In this document: one piece after another, positions 6,544 to 13,180 of the stretch
Numbering within the stretch: position 1 is the first letter of the stretch
How the letters are laid out: each line of letters begins with the position of its first letter
NCBI GenBank assembly: GCA_937988745.1
Contig: CALKAR010000172.1
Location: 1 to 14,116, forward strand
Reading direction: 5' to 3'
DNA: 14,116 nucleotides
From: an uncultured Peptococcaceae bacterium
GTDB lineage: Bacteria; Bacillota; Limnochordia; Darwinibacteriales; Darwinibacteriaceae
The notes under the pieces: generated by a model
What the model was told of the DNA's origin: nothing
The model's database searches: none
Seen by the model: the letters and a program-made list of their open reading frames with translations, nothing else
Program-made: the position numbers and the translations under genes

Positions 6544-7869
6544 GTGAAATCGAAGTTTCCGCATGATTTTGTGTGGGGAACGGCCACGGCGTCGTACCAG
6601 ATTGAAGGGGCAGCGGACGCTGACGGCCGAGGCGAGAGCATCTGGGATCATTTTTCCCGCATGCCGGGGCGAGTAGTGAATGGTCACACTGGCGATGTGG
6701 CATGCGATCACTATAACCGCTATGCAGAAGATGTAAAGATCATGGCCGACCTTGGTGTGGATGCATATCGGTTTTCTATCGCGTGGCCGCGGATTTTTCC
6801 TGAAGGTAAAGGCAAGCCCAACCCGAAGGGGCTGGATTTTTATCAGAGGCTCTTAGACGAGCTGGAAAAACACAATATTCGGGCAGCAGCCACGCTTTAC
6901 CACTGGGATCTGCCGCAGGTTCTTCAGGATACTTATGGTGGCTGGGTAAATCGGGATGTGGCCTTATACTTTCGAGATTATGCTGCCTATGTTTTAGAAA
7001 AGCTTGGCGAACGCCTTTTCCAGGTGATCACCATCAATGAGCCTTGGGTTGCAGCCATGCTGGGTTATGCGTTTGGCGTGCATGCTCCAGGAATCCGCGA
7101 CTACAAAGCAGCCCTTCACGCGAGTCATCACCTCTTGTACGGGCATGGCTTGGCCGTTCAAGTTTACCGCGAGCTTAATCTGCCTGGAGAAATCGGCATT
7201 ACGCTCAATTTGACTCCTTTCTATCCACGCTGTGATGATCCGCGAGATGCAGAAGCAGTGCGCATCATTGACGGCACCAACAATCGCTGGTTCCTTGATC
7301 CAGTTTTGAAGGGTAAGTACCCGGAAGATATTGTTGAATGGTATGAAGCACGGGGGATGATGGTTGACCTACCGGAAGATGACTTGAAGGTGATTGGAGA
7401 GAAGAGTGATTTTCTCGGAATCAACTACTACAGCCGCGGCATCGTTGGTCACAGTGATGACGATCCTAGGGGCTTTAAGCAGTATAGTCCTGATAGCCCC
7501 GTAACCGATATGGGTTGGGAAGTCTACCCCACCGGGCTTTATGATCTGCTTACAAGGCTGACTCGAGACTATGGTTCAATTCCGCTTTACATTACAGAAA
7601 ATGGTGCTGCTTATCCCGATGTGGTAGAAGATGACAAGGTACACGATAAAGAACGGCTTGATTACTTGCAGAGGCATTTCGAGCAGGCGGCGAGGGCAAT
7701 TGAAGATGGAGTACCTCTGAAGGGTTATTATGTTTGGTCCCTCTTAGACAACTTCGAGTGGGCCCTAGGCTATACGAAGCGCTTTGGCATTGTCTACGTG
7801 GATTACGATACCCAGGAGCGCATCCTGAAGGATAGCGCCTTGTGGTACAGAGACTTTCTTAGAGGATAA
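6544..7869 (+). CDS. bglA: GH1 family beta-glucosidase
   Basis: A retaining beta-glycosidase that releases glucose (or a related sugar) from beta-linked oligosaccharides such as cellobiose. At 441 residues it is a complete family 1 (beta/alpha)8 barrel. Visible signatures are the N-terminal FVWGTATASYQIEGA (9-23), YHWDLPQ (119-125), the acid/base motif TINEPW with Glu166, NYYSR (295-299), the nucleophile motif ITENG with Glu352, and the sugar-binding LLDNFEWALGY (400-410), which includes Glu405 and Trp406. There is no signal peptide, so it acts in the cytoplasm on imported sugars. The motifs do not suggest a 6-phospho-glycosidase, though specificity is not certain. The GTG start follows GAGAGGGTGG at 4 nt. 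It stands alone: lplA diverges upstream and a terminator follows at once. I could not find a convincing sigma promoter. Confidence 0.93.
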   Translation: MKSKFPHDFVWGTATASYQIEGAADADGRGESIWDHFSRMPGRVVNGHTGDVACDHYNRYAEDVKIMADLGVDAYRFSIAWPRIFPEGKGKPNPKGLDFYQRLLDELEKHNIRAAATLYHWDLPQVLQDTYGGWVNRDVALYFRDYAAYVLEKLGERLFQVITINEPWVAAMLGYAFGVHAPGIRDYKAALHASHHLLYGHGLAVQVYRELNLPGEIGITLNLTPFYPRCDDPRDAEAVRIIDGTNNRWFLDPVLKGKYPEDIVEWYEARGMMVDLPEDDLKVIGEKSDFLGINYYSRGIVGHSDDDPRGFKQYSPDSPVTDMGWEVYPTGLYDLLTRLTRDYGSIPLYITENGAAYPDVVEDDKVHDKERLDYLQRHFEQAARAIEDGVPLKGYYVWSLLDNFEWALGYTKRFGIVYVDYDTQERILKDSALWYRDFLRG

Positions 7870-7878
7870 GAGGGTAAA

Positions 7879-7907
7879 GGGGAGCGATACAGCTCCTCTT
7901 TTTCTTT
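7879..7907 (+). terminator. Rho-independent terminator of the beta-glucosidase gene
   Basis: A hairpin pairs GGGGAGC (7879-7885) with GCTCCTC (7892-7898), with one G:U pair, around loop GATACA. It is followed by TTTTTCTTT. It starts 9 nt after the stop codon. Confidence 0.85.
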
Positions 7908-7920
7908 AGGGGGGAATTTC

Positions 7921-7966
7921 CACAAAAAAACAAACCTCACCAGCGGGCTGGGCGGCAAGGTTTGTT
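7921..7966 (-). terminator. Rho-independent terminator of the 68-residue gene
   Basis: ACAAACCT (7930-7937) pairs with AGGTTTGT (7958-7965), with further inner pairing of CCAG with CTGG. On the minus strand the hairpin is followed by a run of T residues (complement of the A run 7924-7930). It sits 15 nt past the stop of the small minus-strand gene, which supports that gene being real. Confidence 0.85.
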
Positions 7967-7980
7967 GTTCGGCGCTCTAA

Positions 7981-8187
7981 TTACTCGGCCTGCACAAGTT
8001 CACGTACTCGCTCCACAACTTCCGGCGATGTTAGCTTCTCTATCTGCTCCCATGAACTCGGTGTGGCGGCGCTGATAAACTCGCTGACGATCTTAGTGCC
8101 TGAGTTGTTCCACACCGTTAGTTTTGGGCGATCTCCTTTATCTCTTAGTCTTACGAAAAAGTCTCCAACTTGAAACATTGTGTTCAT
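7981..8187 (-). CDS. Small protein of unknown function (68 residues)
   Basis: I do not recognise this protein. It has 68 residues, with no signal peptide, membrane segment or cysteine. The N-terminal half (FQVGDFFVRLRDKGDRPKLTV) alternates hydrophobic and charged residues and looks beta-rich. The C-terminal part (about 46-67, SWEQIEKLTSPEVVERVREL) looks like a short amphipathic helix pair. The ATG has GGGGG 8 nt upstream. A second ATG three codons later (8176-8178) is also possible. A well-formed terminator follows the stop, and the gene fills an otherwise empty 480-bp space between two plus-strand genes, so I take it as genuine. No function can be assigned from sequence alone. Confidence 0.7.
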   Translation of the reverse strand: MNTMFQVGDFFVRLRDKGDRPKLTVWNNSGTKIVSEFISAATPSSWEQIEKLTSPEVVERVRELVQAE

Positions 8188-8264
8188 GGCGCATTCCCCC
8201 TTTGGTCTTTGGTTAATAAATACCCCTTTTGCCCAAGAAAGTCCTGCTTGATTTTACTTTTTTC

Positions 8265-8290
8265 GACACAGAAATGTTTGGACACAGAAA
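8265..8290. repeat. Direct repeat GACACAGAAA x2 upstream of the UPF0016 gene
   Basis: Two perfect copies of GACACAGAAA lie at 8265-8274 and 8281-8290, 16 bp apart start to start. They sit in the intergenic region between the divergent 68-residue gene and the UPF0016 exporter gene. The arrangement could be an operator pair. No clear promoter hexamers were identified beside it. Confidence 0.4.
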
Positions 8291-8351
8291 AGGTAAATTC
8301 GCCTTCTCGGTTAAATACATAGATGGAGTGTGAGAAGTGGGAGAGACTTTA

Positions 8352-9383
8352 ATGATCAAAGAACTAATTCAAGCAGCATTCCTTATTTTTGCAGCCGAGA
8401 TGGGCGACAAGAGTCAAATTATTGCCATGGCTTTTGCCCTGCAGTACAGTTTAGGACAAGTCTTAGCCGGCGTCGCCTTGGGGGTATTCGTAAATCATGG
8501 TTTAGCAGTCGCATTGGGAGCTTATCTTGCGCACTTTGTGCCGCTGCACATCGTACGCTTAGCTGCAGCCGTAGGCTTCTTAATTTTTGGGCTGCTCGGC
8601 CTGATGAACGGTGATGAGGAAGCGGATTCTAAATCATTTCTGCGGGGCCATCCCATCTTGATTGTGGCTCTAACTTTTTTTATAGGTGAATTGGGGGACA
8701 AAACACAGTTAACTACTATAGCTCTAGCATCGAATGCGGATTATCCTGGTGCTGTGCTGATTGGTACTGTGTCTGGGATGGTGCTCACCAGTTTGGTGGG
8801 TATTTTAGTCGGTGCGAAGTTGGGGGAACGGGTACCTGAGGCCGCTCTGAGGCTGGCATCGTCGTTGGTGTTTATCGGTTTCGGATTATTCAACTTGTGG
8901 CAGACGCTGCCTCCAGAGGTCTTGACCCCTACAAATGTGACAGTGTTTCTTGCCCTGCTGCTGGGTGTCATGCTTTACTTCATCATACCACCTATTAGGC
9001 TAACGAGAGCGGCTGCCGAGTTAGGTGAGTATGGCGCTATGCAGCGCGTTGCTAAGGAGCTCCGCAGACACTTGGTGGCGATCGAGGATGCTGTGGAAGA
9101 AATCTGTCTAGGGAAGAACCGCTGTGGGGGATGCCGGGGCCGGGGCTGCCCAGTAGGTTACTGTAAAGACTTGGTTCGGCAGGCACTGCGTGAAAATATT
9201 ACTGTGGAGACGTTCAATGGGGTGCCGCGGGCGCGGCGGTCTCAGCACTTTGATGTGGCTAAGATCCGCCATGCCTTGAGCCTAATTAGGCAGGAACATC
9301 CCGATTGCGAGGGCATTCCTGAGGTAGAAACAGTGATTAAGCGCACTGAAGAGGTGCTCAGGAGTCTCATCCGGGAGTATTAG
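8352..9383 (+). CDS. UPF0016/GDT1 (TMEM165-type) cation exporter with Cys-rich C-terminal extension
   Basis: A membrane protein of the UPF0016 family, whose characterised members export or exchange Mn2+ or Ca2+. Both signature motifs are present: EMGDKSQ (16-22) and ELGDKTQ (113-119), each in a hydrophobic helix. About six membrane segments fall within residues 1-215. Typical bacterial members end near there. This one continues with about 125 cytoplasmic residues containing a cysteine cluster (Cys252, 258, 261, 266, 271, plus Cys319) spaced C-x5-C-x2-C-x4-C-x4-C, followed by basic and helical sequence. ATG 8352 is preceded by GGGAGAG at 6 nt and gives a standard family N-terminus. An in-frame GTG at 8337 is the alternative. 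No yybP-ykoY-like element was recognised upstream. The stop overlaps the convergent murB stop. Family is certain, but the ion and the role of the tail are not. Confidence 0.88.
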   Translation: MIKELIQAAFLIFAAEMGDKSQIIAMAFALQYSLGQVLAGVALGVFVNHGLAVALGAYLAHFVPLHIVRLAAAVGFLIFGLLGLMNGDEEADSKSFLRGHPILIVALTFFIGELGDKTQLTTIALASNADYPGAVLIGTVSGMVLTSLVGILVGAKLGERVPEAALRLASSLVFIGFGLFNLWQTLPPEVLTPTNVTVFLALLLGVMLYFIIPPIRLTRAAAELGEYGAMQRVAKELRRHLVAIEDAVEEICLGKNRCGGCRGRGCPVGYCKDLVRQALRENITVETFNGVPRARRSQHFDVAKIRHALSLIRQEHPDCEGIPEVETVIKRTEEVLRSLIREY

Positions 9384-10240
9384 TCGCAGCCTAAAATGCG
9401 AATCTCTGGTTCGAGATCGACATTAAACCGCTCTTTAATTTCTTTCTGGATATAAGCGATCAGCTCGAGAAAGTCGTCGGCAGTGGCACCGCCGCGGTTA
9501 ATAATAAAGCCGGCGTGCTTGGTAGACACTTCTGCGCCGCCGATGCGGCAGCCTTTGAGACCCGCTTGTTCAATCATCGGTCCTACGTAATGGCCGGCAG
9601 GGCGCTTAAATGTACTGCCTGCGCTGGGGAATTCTAGGGGCTGACGGGATCGGCGTCGGGCCTGAAGGTCCTCCATTTTCTCCAGAATTTCCCGCTGATC
9701 TCTTGGTTGGAGCTCCAAAGTGACATTGGTGATAACAACCTTTTCCTCTTGAGCGCGGCTGAAGCGGTATGAATATGTAAATTCATTCATATCCCAAGAA
9801 CCAGCCCCTGAAGCAGTAACATAATCGACGCGGCGCACCAGCGGGCCTATTTCACCATCATAAGCACCCGCATTCATGAAGAGGGCTCCGCCGATTCCTC
9901 CAGGGATACCGACGGCAAACTCCAGTCCACTAAGGGAATGGTGAGCGGCCAGCTTGCTGACTGAGTTGAACATGCATCCAGCAGAAGCTGTGATAATTGT
10001 ATTATTCACACTCACCTTTGCGAAATTGTCCGCTAGTTGAATGACGAGTCCACGGATGCCACCGCTGCGTACAAGGACATTGGTGCCGTAGCCAAGGACC
10101 GTTATATCTAGACCACGTTCTTCGGCAAATCTCAATGCCGAAATCAGTTCATCAGTGCTGGTGGGACGGGAAAAATATTCGGCAGGGCCGCCTACTCCAA
10201 GAGATGTCACTTGGGCTAAAGGGAAATTCTGAGTGAACAC
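9380..10240 (-). CDS. murB: UDP-N-acetylenolpyruvoylglucosamine reductase
   Basis: This FAD enzyme reduces UDP-GlcNAc-enolpyruvate with NADPH to UDP-MurNAc, the second committed step of peptidoglycan synthesis, in the cytoplasm. The 286 residues match the shorter type II MurB common in Gram-positives. FAD-domain motifs are GYGTNVLVRSGGIRG (50-64) and GIPGGIGGALFMNAGAYDGE (111-130). The substrate domain has YSYRFSR (156-162), the proton-donor motif SAGSTFKRP with Ser209, KHAGFIIN (241-248) and the C-terminal catalytic Glu279 in EPEIRILG. The GTG start follows AAAGGAGG at a normal distance. Its stop overlaps that of the exporter gene. It lies downstream of the M23 peptidase gene on the same strand, but with a terminator and a probable promoter between them. 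Confidence 0.95.
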   Translation of the reverse strand: MFTQNFPLAQVTSLGVGGPAEYFSRPTSTDELISALRFAEERGLDITVLGYGTNVLVRSGGIRGLVIQLADNFAKVSVNNTIITASAGCMFNSVSKLAAHHSLSGLEFAVGIPGGIGGALFMNAGAYDGEIGPLVRRVDYVTASGAGSWDMNEFTYSYRFSRAQEEKVVITNVTLELQPRDQREILEKMEDLQARRRSRQPLEFPSAGSTFKRPAGHYVGPMIEQAGLKGCRIGGAEVSTKHAGFIINRGGATADDFLELIAYIQKEIKERFNVDLEPEIRILGCD

Positions 10241-10266
10241 AGCACAACCTCCTTTTTTACATTATT

Positions 10267-10275
10267 ACTATAGCA
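10267..10275 (-). promoter_or_regulatory. Possible extended -10 promoter of murB
   Basis: On the minus strand TGC directly precedes TATAGT (10272-10267, 5 of 6 consensus), forming an extended -10. No good -35 is seen, because that region is occupied by the upstream terminator hairpin. It lies 27 bp before the murB start. It would give murB transcription independent of the peptidase gene. Confidence 0.45.
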
Positions 10276-10300
10276 CAAAAAGGGCGGAACTCCGCCCTTA
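10275..10300 (-). terminator. Rho-independent terminator of the M23 peptidase gene
   Basis: A perfect 9-bp stem, AAGGGCGGA (10280-10288) with TCCGCCCTT (10291-10299), has a 2-base loop. On the minus strand it runs into a short T tract (complement of 10276-10280). It begins 4 nt after the peptidase stop codon. Confidence 0.85.
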
Positions 10301-10303
10301 ATG

Positions 10304-10939
10304 TTAGTGATAATACCGATTTTGTTGGATGAATTTGCTTGGGTCCAGCCAATACTGTTTCACCTTTGCTTTTTCCCAGGCAACCCCATTAGTGCGCGGC
10401 CAGGCGTTGTACGGTAGATCCTCACTGCGGATTTCAAAGTGCAGGTGAGCCGCGAAACGGTTGTTGGGCCCCCGCCCTACGGTGCCGATCTGCTGCCTGC
10501 GCTGCACAATGTCGCCCTGTTTGACATCTCTACGGTCGAGGTGAGCATACTGCGACCAAACAAAGGTATTATCGGGCAGGCGGTGTTTAATCAACACAAC
10601 ATGACCTAGGGCGGTATTCCAACCGGAAAAGACGACCTGACCATGGGCGATCGCGTATACCGGTTCACCTTGGTCATAGTTACCTGCGCCAGGGATATTC
10701 CAGTCTTCACCAGGGTGCCACGAGTTGCTCACATTGCTCCATTGCAAGTACCTATATCCAGTAACTCCCCAGCCGTTTCCATCAGGATCACCGACTGGAA
10801 AGTCGAATCCATCGGCAATTGGTAGAAACTTGCCCTGGTCGAGCAGATCCGTGCTGTCACGGCCAGTAGGACTGCAGCCGCTGATGATAGTTACAATCAG
10901 CAGTATCATCAACACTTGTATATATTTCCCAAATTTCAG
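10304..10939 (-). CDS. M23 (LytM-type) metallopeptidase, predicted lipoprotein
   Basis: A zinc endopeptidase or peptidase-like protein predicted to sit on the outer face of the membrane and act on peptidoglycan cross-bridges. The 211 residues show a lipoprotein signal (charged MKFGK, hydrophobic 6-20, lipobox ISGC with Cys22), a short linker, and an M23 domain (about 93-171). All metal and catalytic positions are visible: HxxxD (His75, Asp79), YAHL (His133) and HLH (His165, His167), so it is likely active. The start is unusual. GGGAGGGAG (10953-10945) is followed 5 nt later by CTG, which gives an ideal signal peptide. The next normal starts (GTG, TTG, ATG inside the hydrophobic core) remove the charged n-region. 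An in-frame upstream GTG falls at the predicted transcription start, and an ATG at 11053 is upstream of the promoter. The domain call is firm, and the start is not. Confidence 0.85.
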   Translation of the reverse strand: MKFGKYIQVLMILLIVTIISGCSPTGRDSTDLLDQGKFLPIADGFDFPVGDPDGNGWGVTGYRYLQWSNVSNSWHPGEDWNIPGAGNYDQGEPVYAIAHGQVVFSGWNTALGHVVLIKHRLPDNTFVWSQYAHLDRRDVKQGDIVQRRQQIGTVGRGPNNRFAAHLHFEIRSEDLPYNAWPRTNGVAWEKAKVKQYWLDPSKFIQQNRYYH

Positions 10940-10975
10940 TGTTACTCCCTCCCTATAGTTTGGGATCACAGGAAC

Positions 10976-11004
10976 ATTGTACAAGTACAGGCTGTCTTCT
11001 TCAA
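10976..11004 (-). promoter_or_regulatory. SigA-type promoter of the M23 peptidase gene
   Basis: On the minus strand TTGAAG (11004-10999, 4 of 6) is followed by a 17-bp spacer and TACAAT (10981-10976, 5 of 6). Transcription would start near 10969. This rules out starts upstream of that point for the peptidase. The -10 lies within an 8-bp palindrome TTGTACAA (10977-10984). Confidence 0.6.
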
Positions 11005-11084
11005 TAATGGTAAGGTATGCCAGATATGCTTCGGAGGAACAGAAGCGCCCCATGGCGAATTACCCAAGCTGTGGAGGGATATTT

Positions 11085-11897
11085 ATGGTCCGCATGCTTA
11101 AATTTACAAGCGTATTAATATTATTCCTAGTGATAGGCACGGCAGCACATGCGGCAGTTGTCGGTGCAGAGATTAGACTGGGCGGCGGTGAGAAGTTTCA
11201 TCATGCTTTAGATTTGGAACCGGGTCAAAAGTACAGTGTGAGTATCAGCGTTCAAAGCAGTCAGCCCAATGCACAGGTGGCCTTGGCCGTAGAGTTCACT
11301 GACAAAAGCGGCGAGGTTATCGAATTTATTTCGACCGAGCGCGGGCTTGGTGCTAGTGGGCACTGGACAGTAGTAGGTTTAGAATTTGTGACACCGAGCA
11401 CTCCGTTAGAAGCGCGGTTAGTACTCACCGCTGACCAGCAGGGGACTTATCGCTGGGACAGTTTAGCGGTACAGAAGCTGCATGAAGCAGTCAATGAGGT
11501 GCAGCAGTACTGGGAAGAACGTTTTGCAAAACATGGAGCGGTCTATACAGGGTTGGTTGTGGATGCGCGCCACTTGAATGTACGCCGTGGAATTAGCCCC
11601 CGCGTTTATTCCGAATCAGGTCAGCTTTTGTATGGTGGTGTGTTGGCATCGGCTGAGTTTGTGCAGGATGTAGGCGTAGTTGCCTATGGGCGCGAGCTTG
11701 ACCCTGAACTGATTAAGCGTATCCAAGTTGATCCTGAGTATGCTTACGCTCATCCGTTAATTGTGGAAGCGGTTGATGTTATAGAACCGGCTCGTACAGG
11801 AGTCTACGTCAGCGATGCGGATGCCGAACGTATACTGCAGGCGTTATCGCAGTATGATTTCTTCGCCCGGTATGCGGTGATCTTCCTAATAAACTAG
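11085..11897 (+). CDS. Predicted secreted protein with TGLVVDAR-type C-terminal domain, function unknown
   Basis: A 270-residue exported protein. The signal peptide is clear: basic MVRMLK, hydrophobic core 8-18, probable cleavage after AHA (21-23). Residues about 24-130 are rich in alternating beta-type sequence and resemble a carbohydrate-binding-like beta sandwich, by pattern only. A short helix with charged residues (131-150) leads to a C-terminal domain beginning YTGLVVDARHLNV (154-166) and ending with SDADAERILQAL (243-254). From memory, this arrangement resembles a domain in bacterial LPP20/FlgT-like envelope proteins, but I am not certain. ATG 11085 is preceded by GGAGGG at 7 nt. The frame is open further upstream, but those starts would bury the signal peptide. 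It diverges from the M23 lipoprotein, and the PfkB-type kinase follows after 68 nt with no terminator between, so co-transcription is possible. Confidence 0.75.
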   Translation: MVRMLKFTSVLILFLVIGTAAHAAVVGAEIRLGGGEKFHHALDLEPGQKYSVSISVQSSQPNAQVALAVEFTDKSGEVIEFISTERGLGASGHWTVVGLEFVTPSTPLEARLVLTADQQGTYRWDSLAVQKLHEAVNEVQQYWEERFAKHGAVYTGLVVDARHLNVRRGISPRVYSESGQLLYGGVLASAEFVQDVGVVAYGRELDPELIKRIQVDPEYAYAHPLIVEAVDVIEPARTGVYVSDADAERILQALSQYDFFARYAVIFLIN

Positions 11898-11965
11898 GCT
11901 GGAGCAGGAAAAGATCGATTCAAGCCGAATAAAGTTGTGATTCTTGGTGATGGAGGTTGTCCTAA

Positions 11966-13102
11966 ATGAGTGATGTAAAGCAGAAATTGCTGCAGTTAAG
12001 GAGCGTCTTAGATAATACCGATTCAGCTGGGTTTTCAGCCGTAATTGGGTTTGACGGTTTTGTTGATACCATCATTGACGTAGTCGATAAACGGGAAACG
12101 GTTGACTCATATACGCGTATTCAGACTATCGCTGAGTTTGGCGCTCGTATTTCCCGTGCCGCCGGTTTGAGCACAAACTTCGAATTAGTGCCTAAGACCA
12201 CTAAGCTTGGAGGCAACGGCCCTATCATGGCTAATGCGCTGTTGGGCGCAGGGGTAAAGATTACTTACATAGGGGCACTAGGCAAGCCCGTCAATCCTGT
12301 TTTTCAGAGTCTGGTAGATGGATGCGAAAAAGTAGTATCTATAATTGAACCGGGGCTTACTGATGCGGTGGAGTTCAATGACGGTAAGGTTATGCTGGGT
12401 AAGCACGAGCATCTAACTCAAGTGAATTGGCATACCTTGGTCGATGCCCTTGGAGAAGATGAGATTCGTAGGCTCTTTACCAGCTCTGACCTGGTGGCCA
12501 CAGTTAACTGGACGATGCTGCCTGGTATGAATGATATCTGGGAGAACCTGCTTCAGATTCTTCCGGCAAATGACAGCCCGGATCGTCCGATTATGTTCAT
12601 TGATTTGGCTGATCCGGAGAAGCGTAAGCCAGAAGATATCCGAGCTGCCATGGAGTTACTTCCACGGTTTAACAGCATTTACCGGGTGGTTCTTGGCCTG
12701 AACCGCAAAGAAGCAAGCGAAATTGCCCAGGTACTTGAGGTGCCGCTGAGTGCGCCAGCTCCAGAGGTTTCTTTGGAGGAAATCACTAAGGCACTGGCCG
12801 AGAGACTTAATCTGTGGTGCTTCATGGTACATCCTTCCGATTCAGCAGCGGCTGTGATCGATGGCGAGTATGCTTTCACAAAGGGTCCTTACACGACCAA
12901 ACCGCGTCTCACAACTGGCGCTGGAGACAACTTCAATGCCGGGTTCTGTTTAGGTCTGATGCTCGGTCTTTCGCTTGAGCAGAGCCTCATGCTGGGGACA
13001 GCCACATCGGGATACTACGTGCGCAATATGCACAGCCCAACATTTGATCAGCTGAAGGAATTTATTGAGCTGTGGAGCCAGTACGGCGAGACTGAATTTT
13101 AG
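11966..13102 (+). CDS. PfkB/ribokinase-family sugar kinase
   Basis: A 378-residue cytoplasmic kinase of the ribokinase superfamily, which phosphorylates sugars, nucleosides or related small molecules with ATP (or ADP in some branches). The N-terminal GFDGFVDTI (28-36) and the glycine motif LGGNGPIMANALLGAG (81-96), with YIGALG (101-106), correspond to substrate binding. The C-terminal TTGAGDNFNAGF (316-327) is the PfkB signature, with catalytic base Asp321 and the anion hole. It is longer than ribokinase (about 310 residues), and the usual GG-x-A-x-N form is replaced by GGNGPIMAN, so it belongs to a divergent subgroup whose substrate I cannot name. ATG 11966 follows GGAGGT at 8 nt. It probably shares a transcript with the upstream secreted protein. 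A separate promoter for the next gene follows its stop. Confidence 0.82.
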   Translation: MSDVKQKLLQLRSVLDNTDSAGFSAVIGFDGFVDTIIDVVDKRETVDSYTRIQTIAEFGARISRAAGLSTNFELVPKTTKLGGNGPIMANALLGAGVKITYIGALGKPVNPVFQSLVDGCEKVVSIIEPGLTDAVEFNDGKVMLGKHEHLTQVNWHTLVDALGEDEIRRLFTSSDLVATVNWTMLPGMNDIWENLLQILPANDSPDRPIMFIDLADPEKRKPEDIRAAMELLPRFNSIYRVVLGLNRKEASEIAQVLEVPLSAPAPEVSLEEITKALAERLNLWCFMVHPSDSAAAVIDGEYAFTKGPYTTKPRLTTGAGDNFNAGFCLGLMLGLSLEQSLMLGTATSGYYVRNMHSPTFDQLKEFIELWSQYGETEF

Positions 13103-13116
13103 CTCGGCCTGCAAGG

Positions 13117-13145
13117 TTGTCCATATTCATAAAAAGTAGTATAAT
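13117..13145 (+). promoter_or_regulatory. SigA-type promoter of the FMN-binding protein gene
   Basis: TTGTCC (13117-13122, 4 of 6) is followed by a 17-bp spacer and a perfect -10 TATAAT (13140-13145). Predicted initiation is near 13152, about 29 nt before the GTG start. It is one of the strongest promoter matches in the window. Confidence 0.8.
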
Positions 13146-13180
13146 TAATTCGTGAATTCTTTCAGAAATGGGGTTTTAAC

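Noticed and set aside
8188..8351. Possible yybP-ykoY manganese riboswitch before the UPF0016 gene
   Set aside because: That riboswitch often precedes Mn exporters, but I could not recognise its conserved core in this AT-rich stretch. A covariance-model search would settle it.
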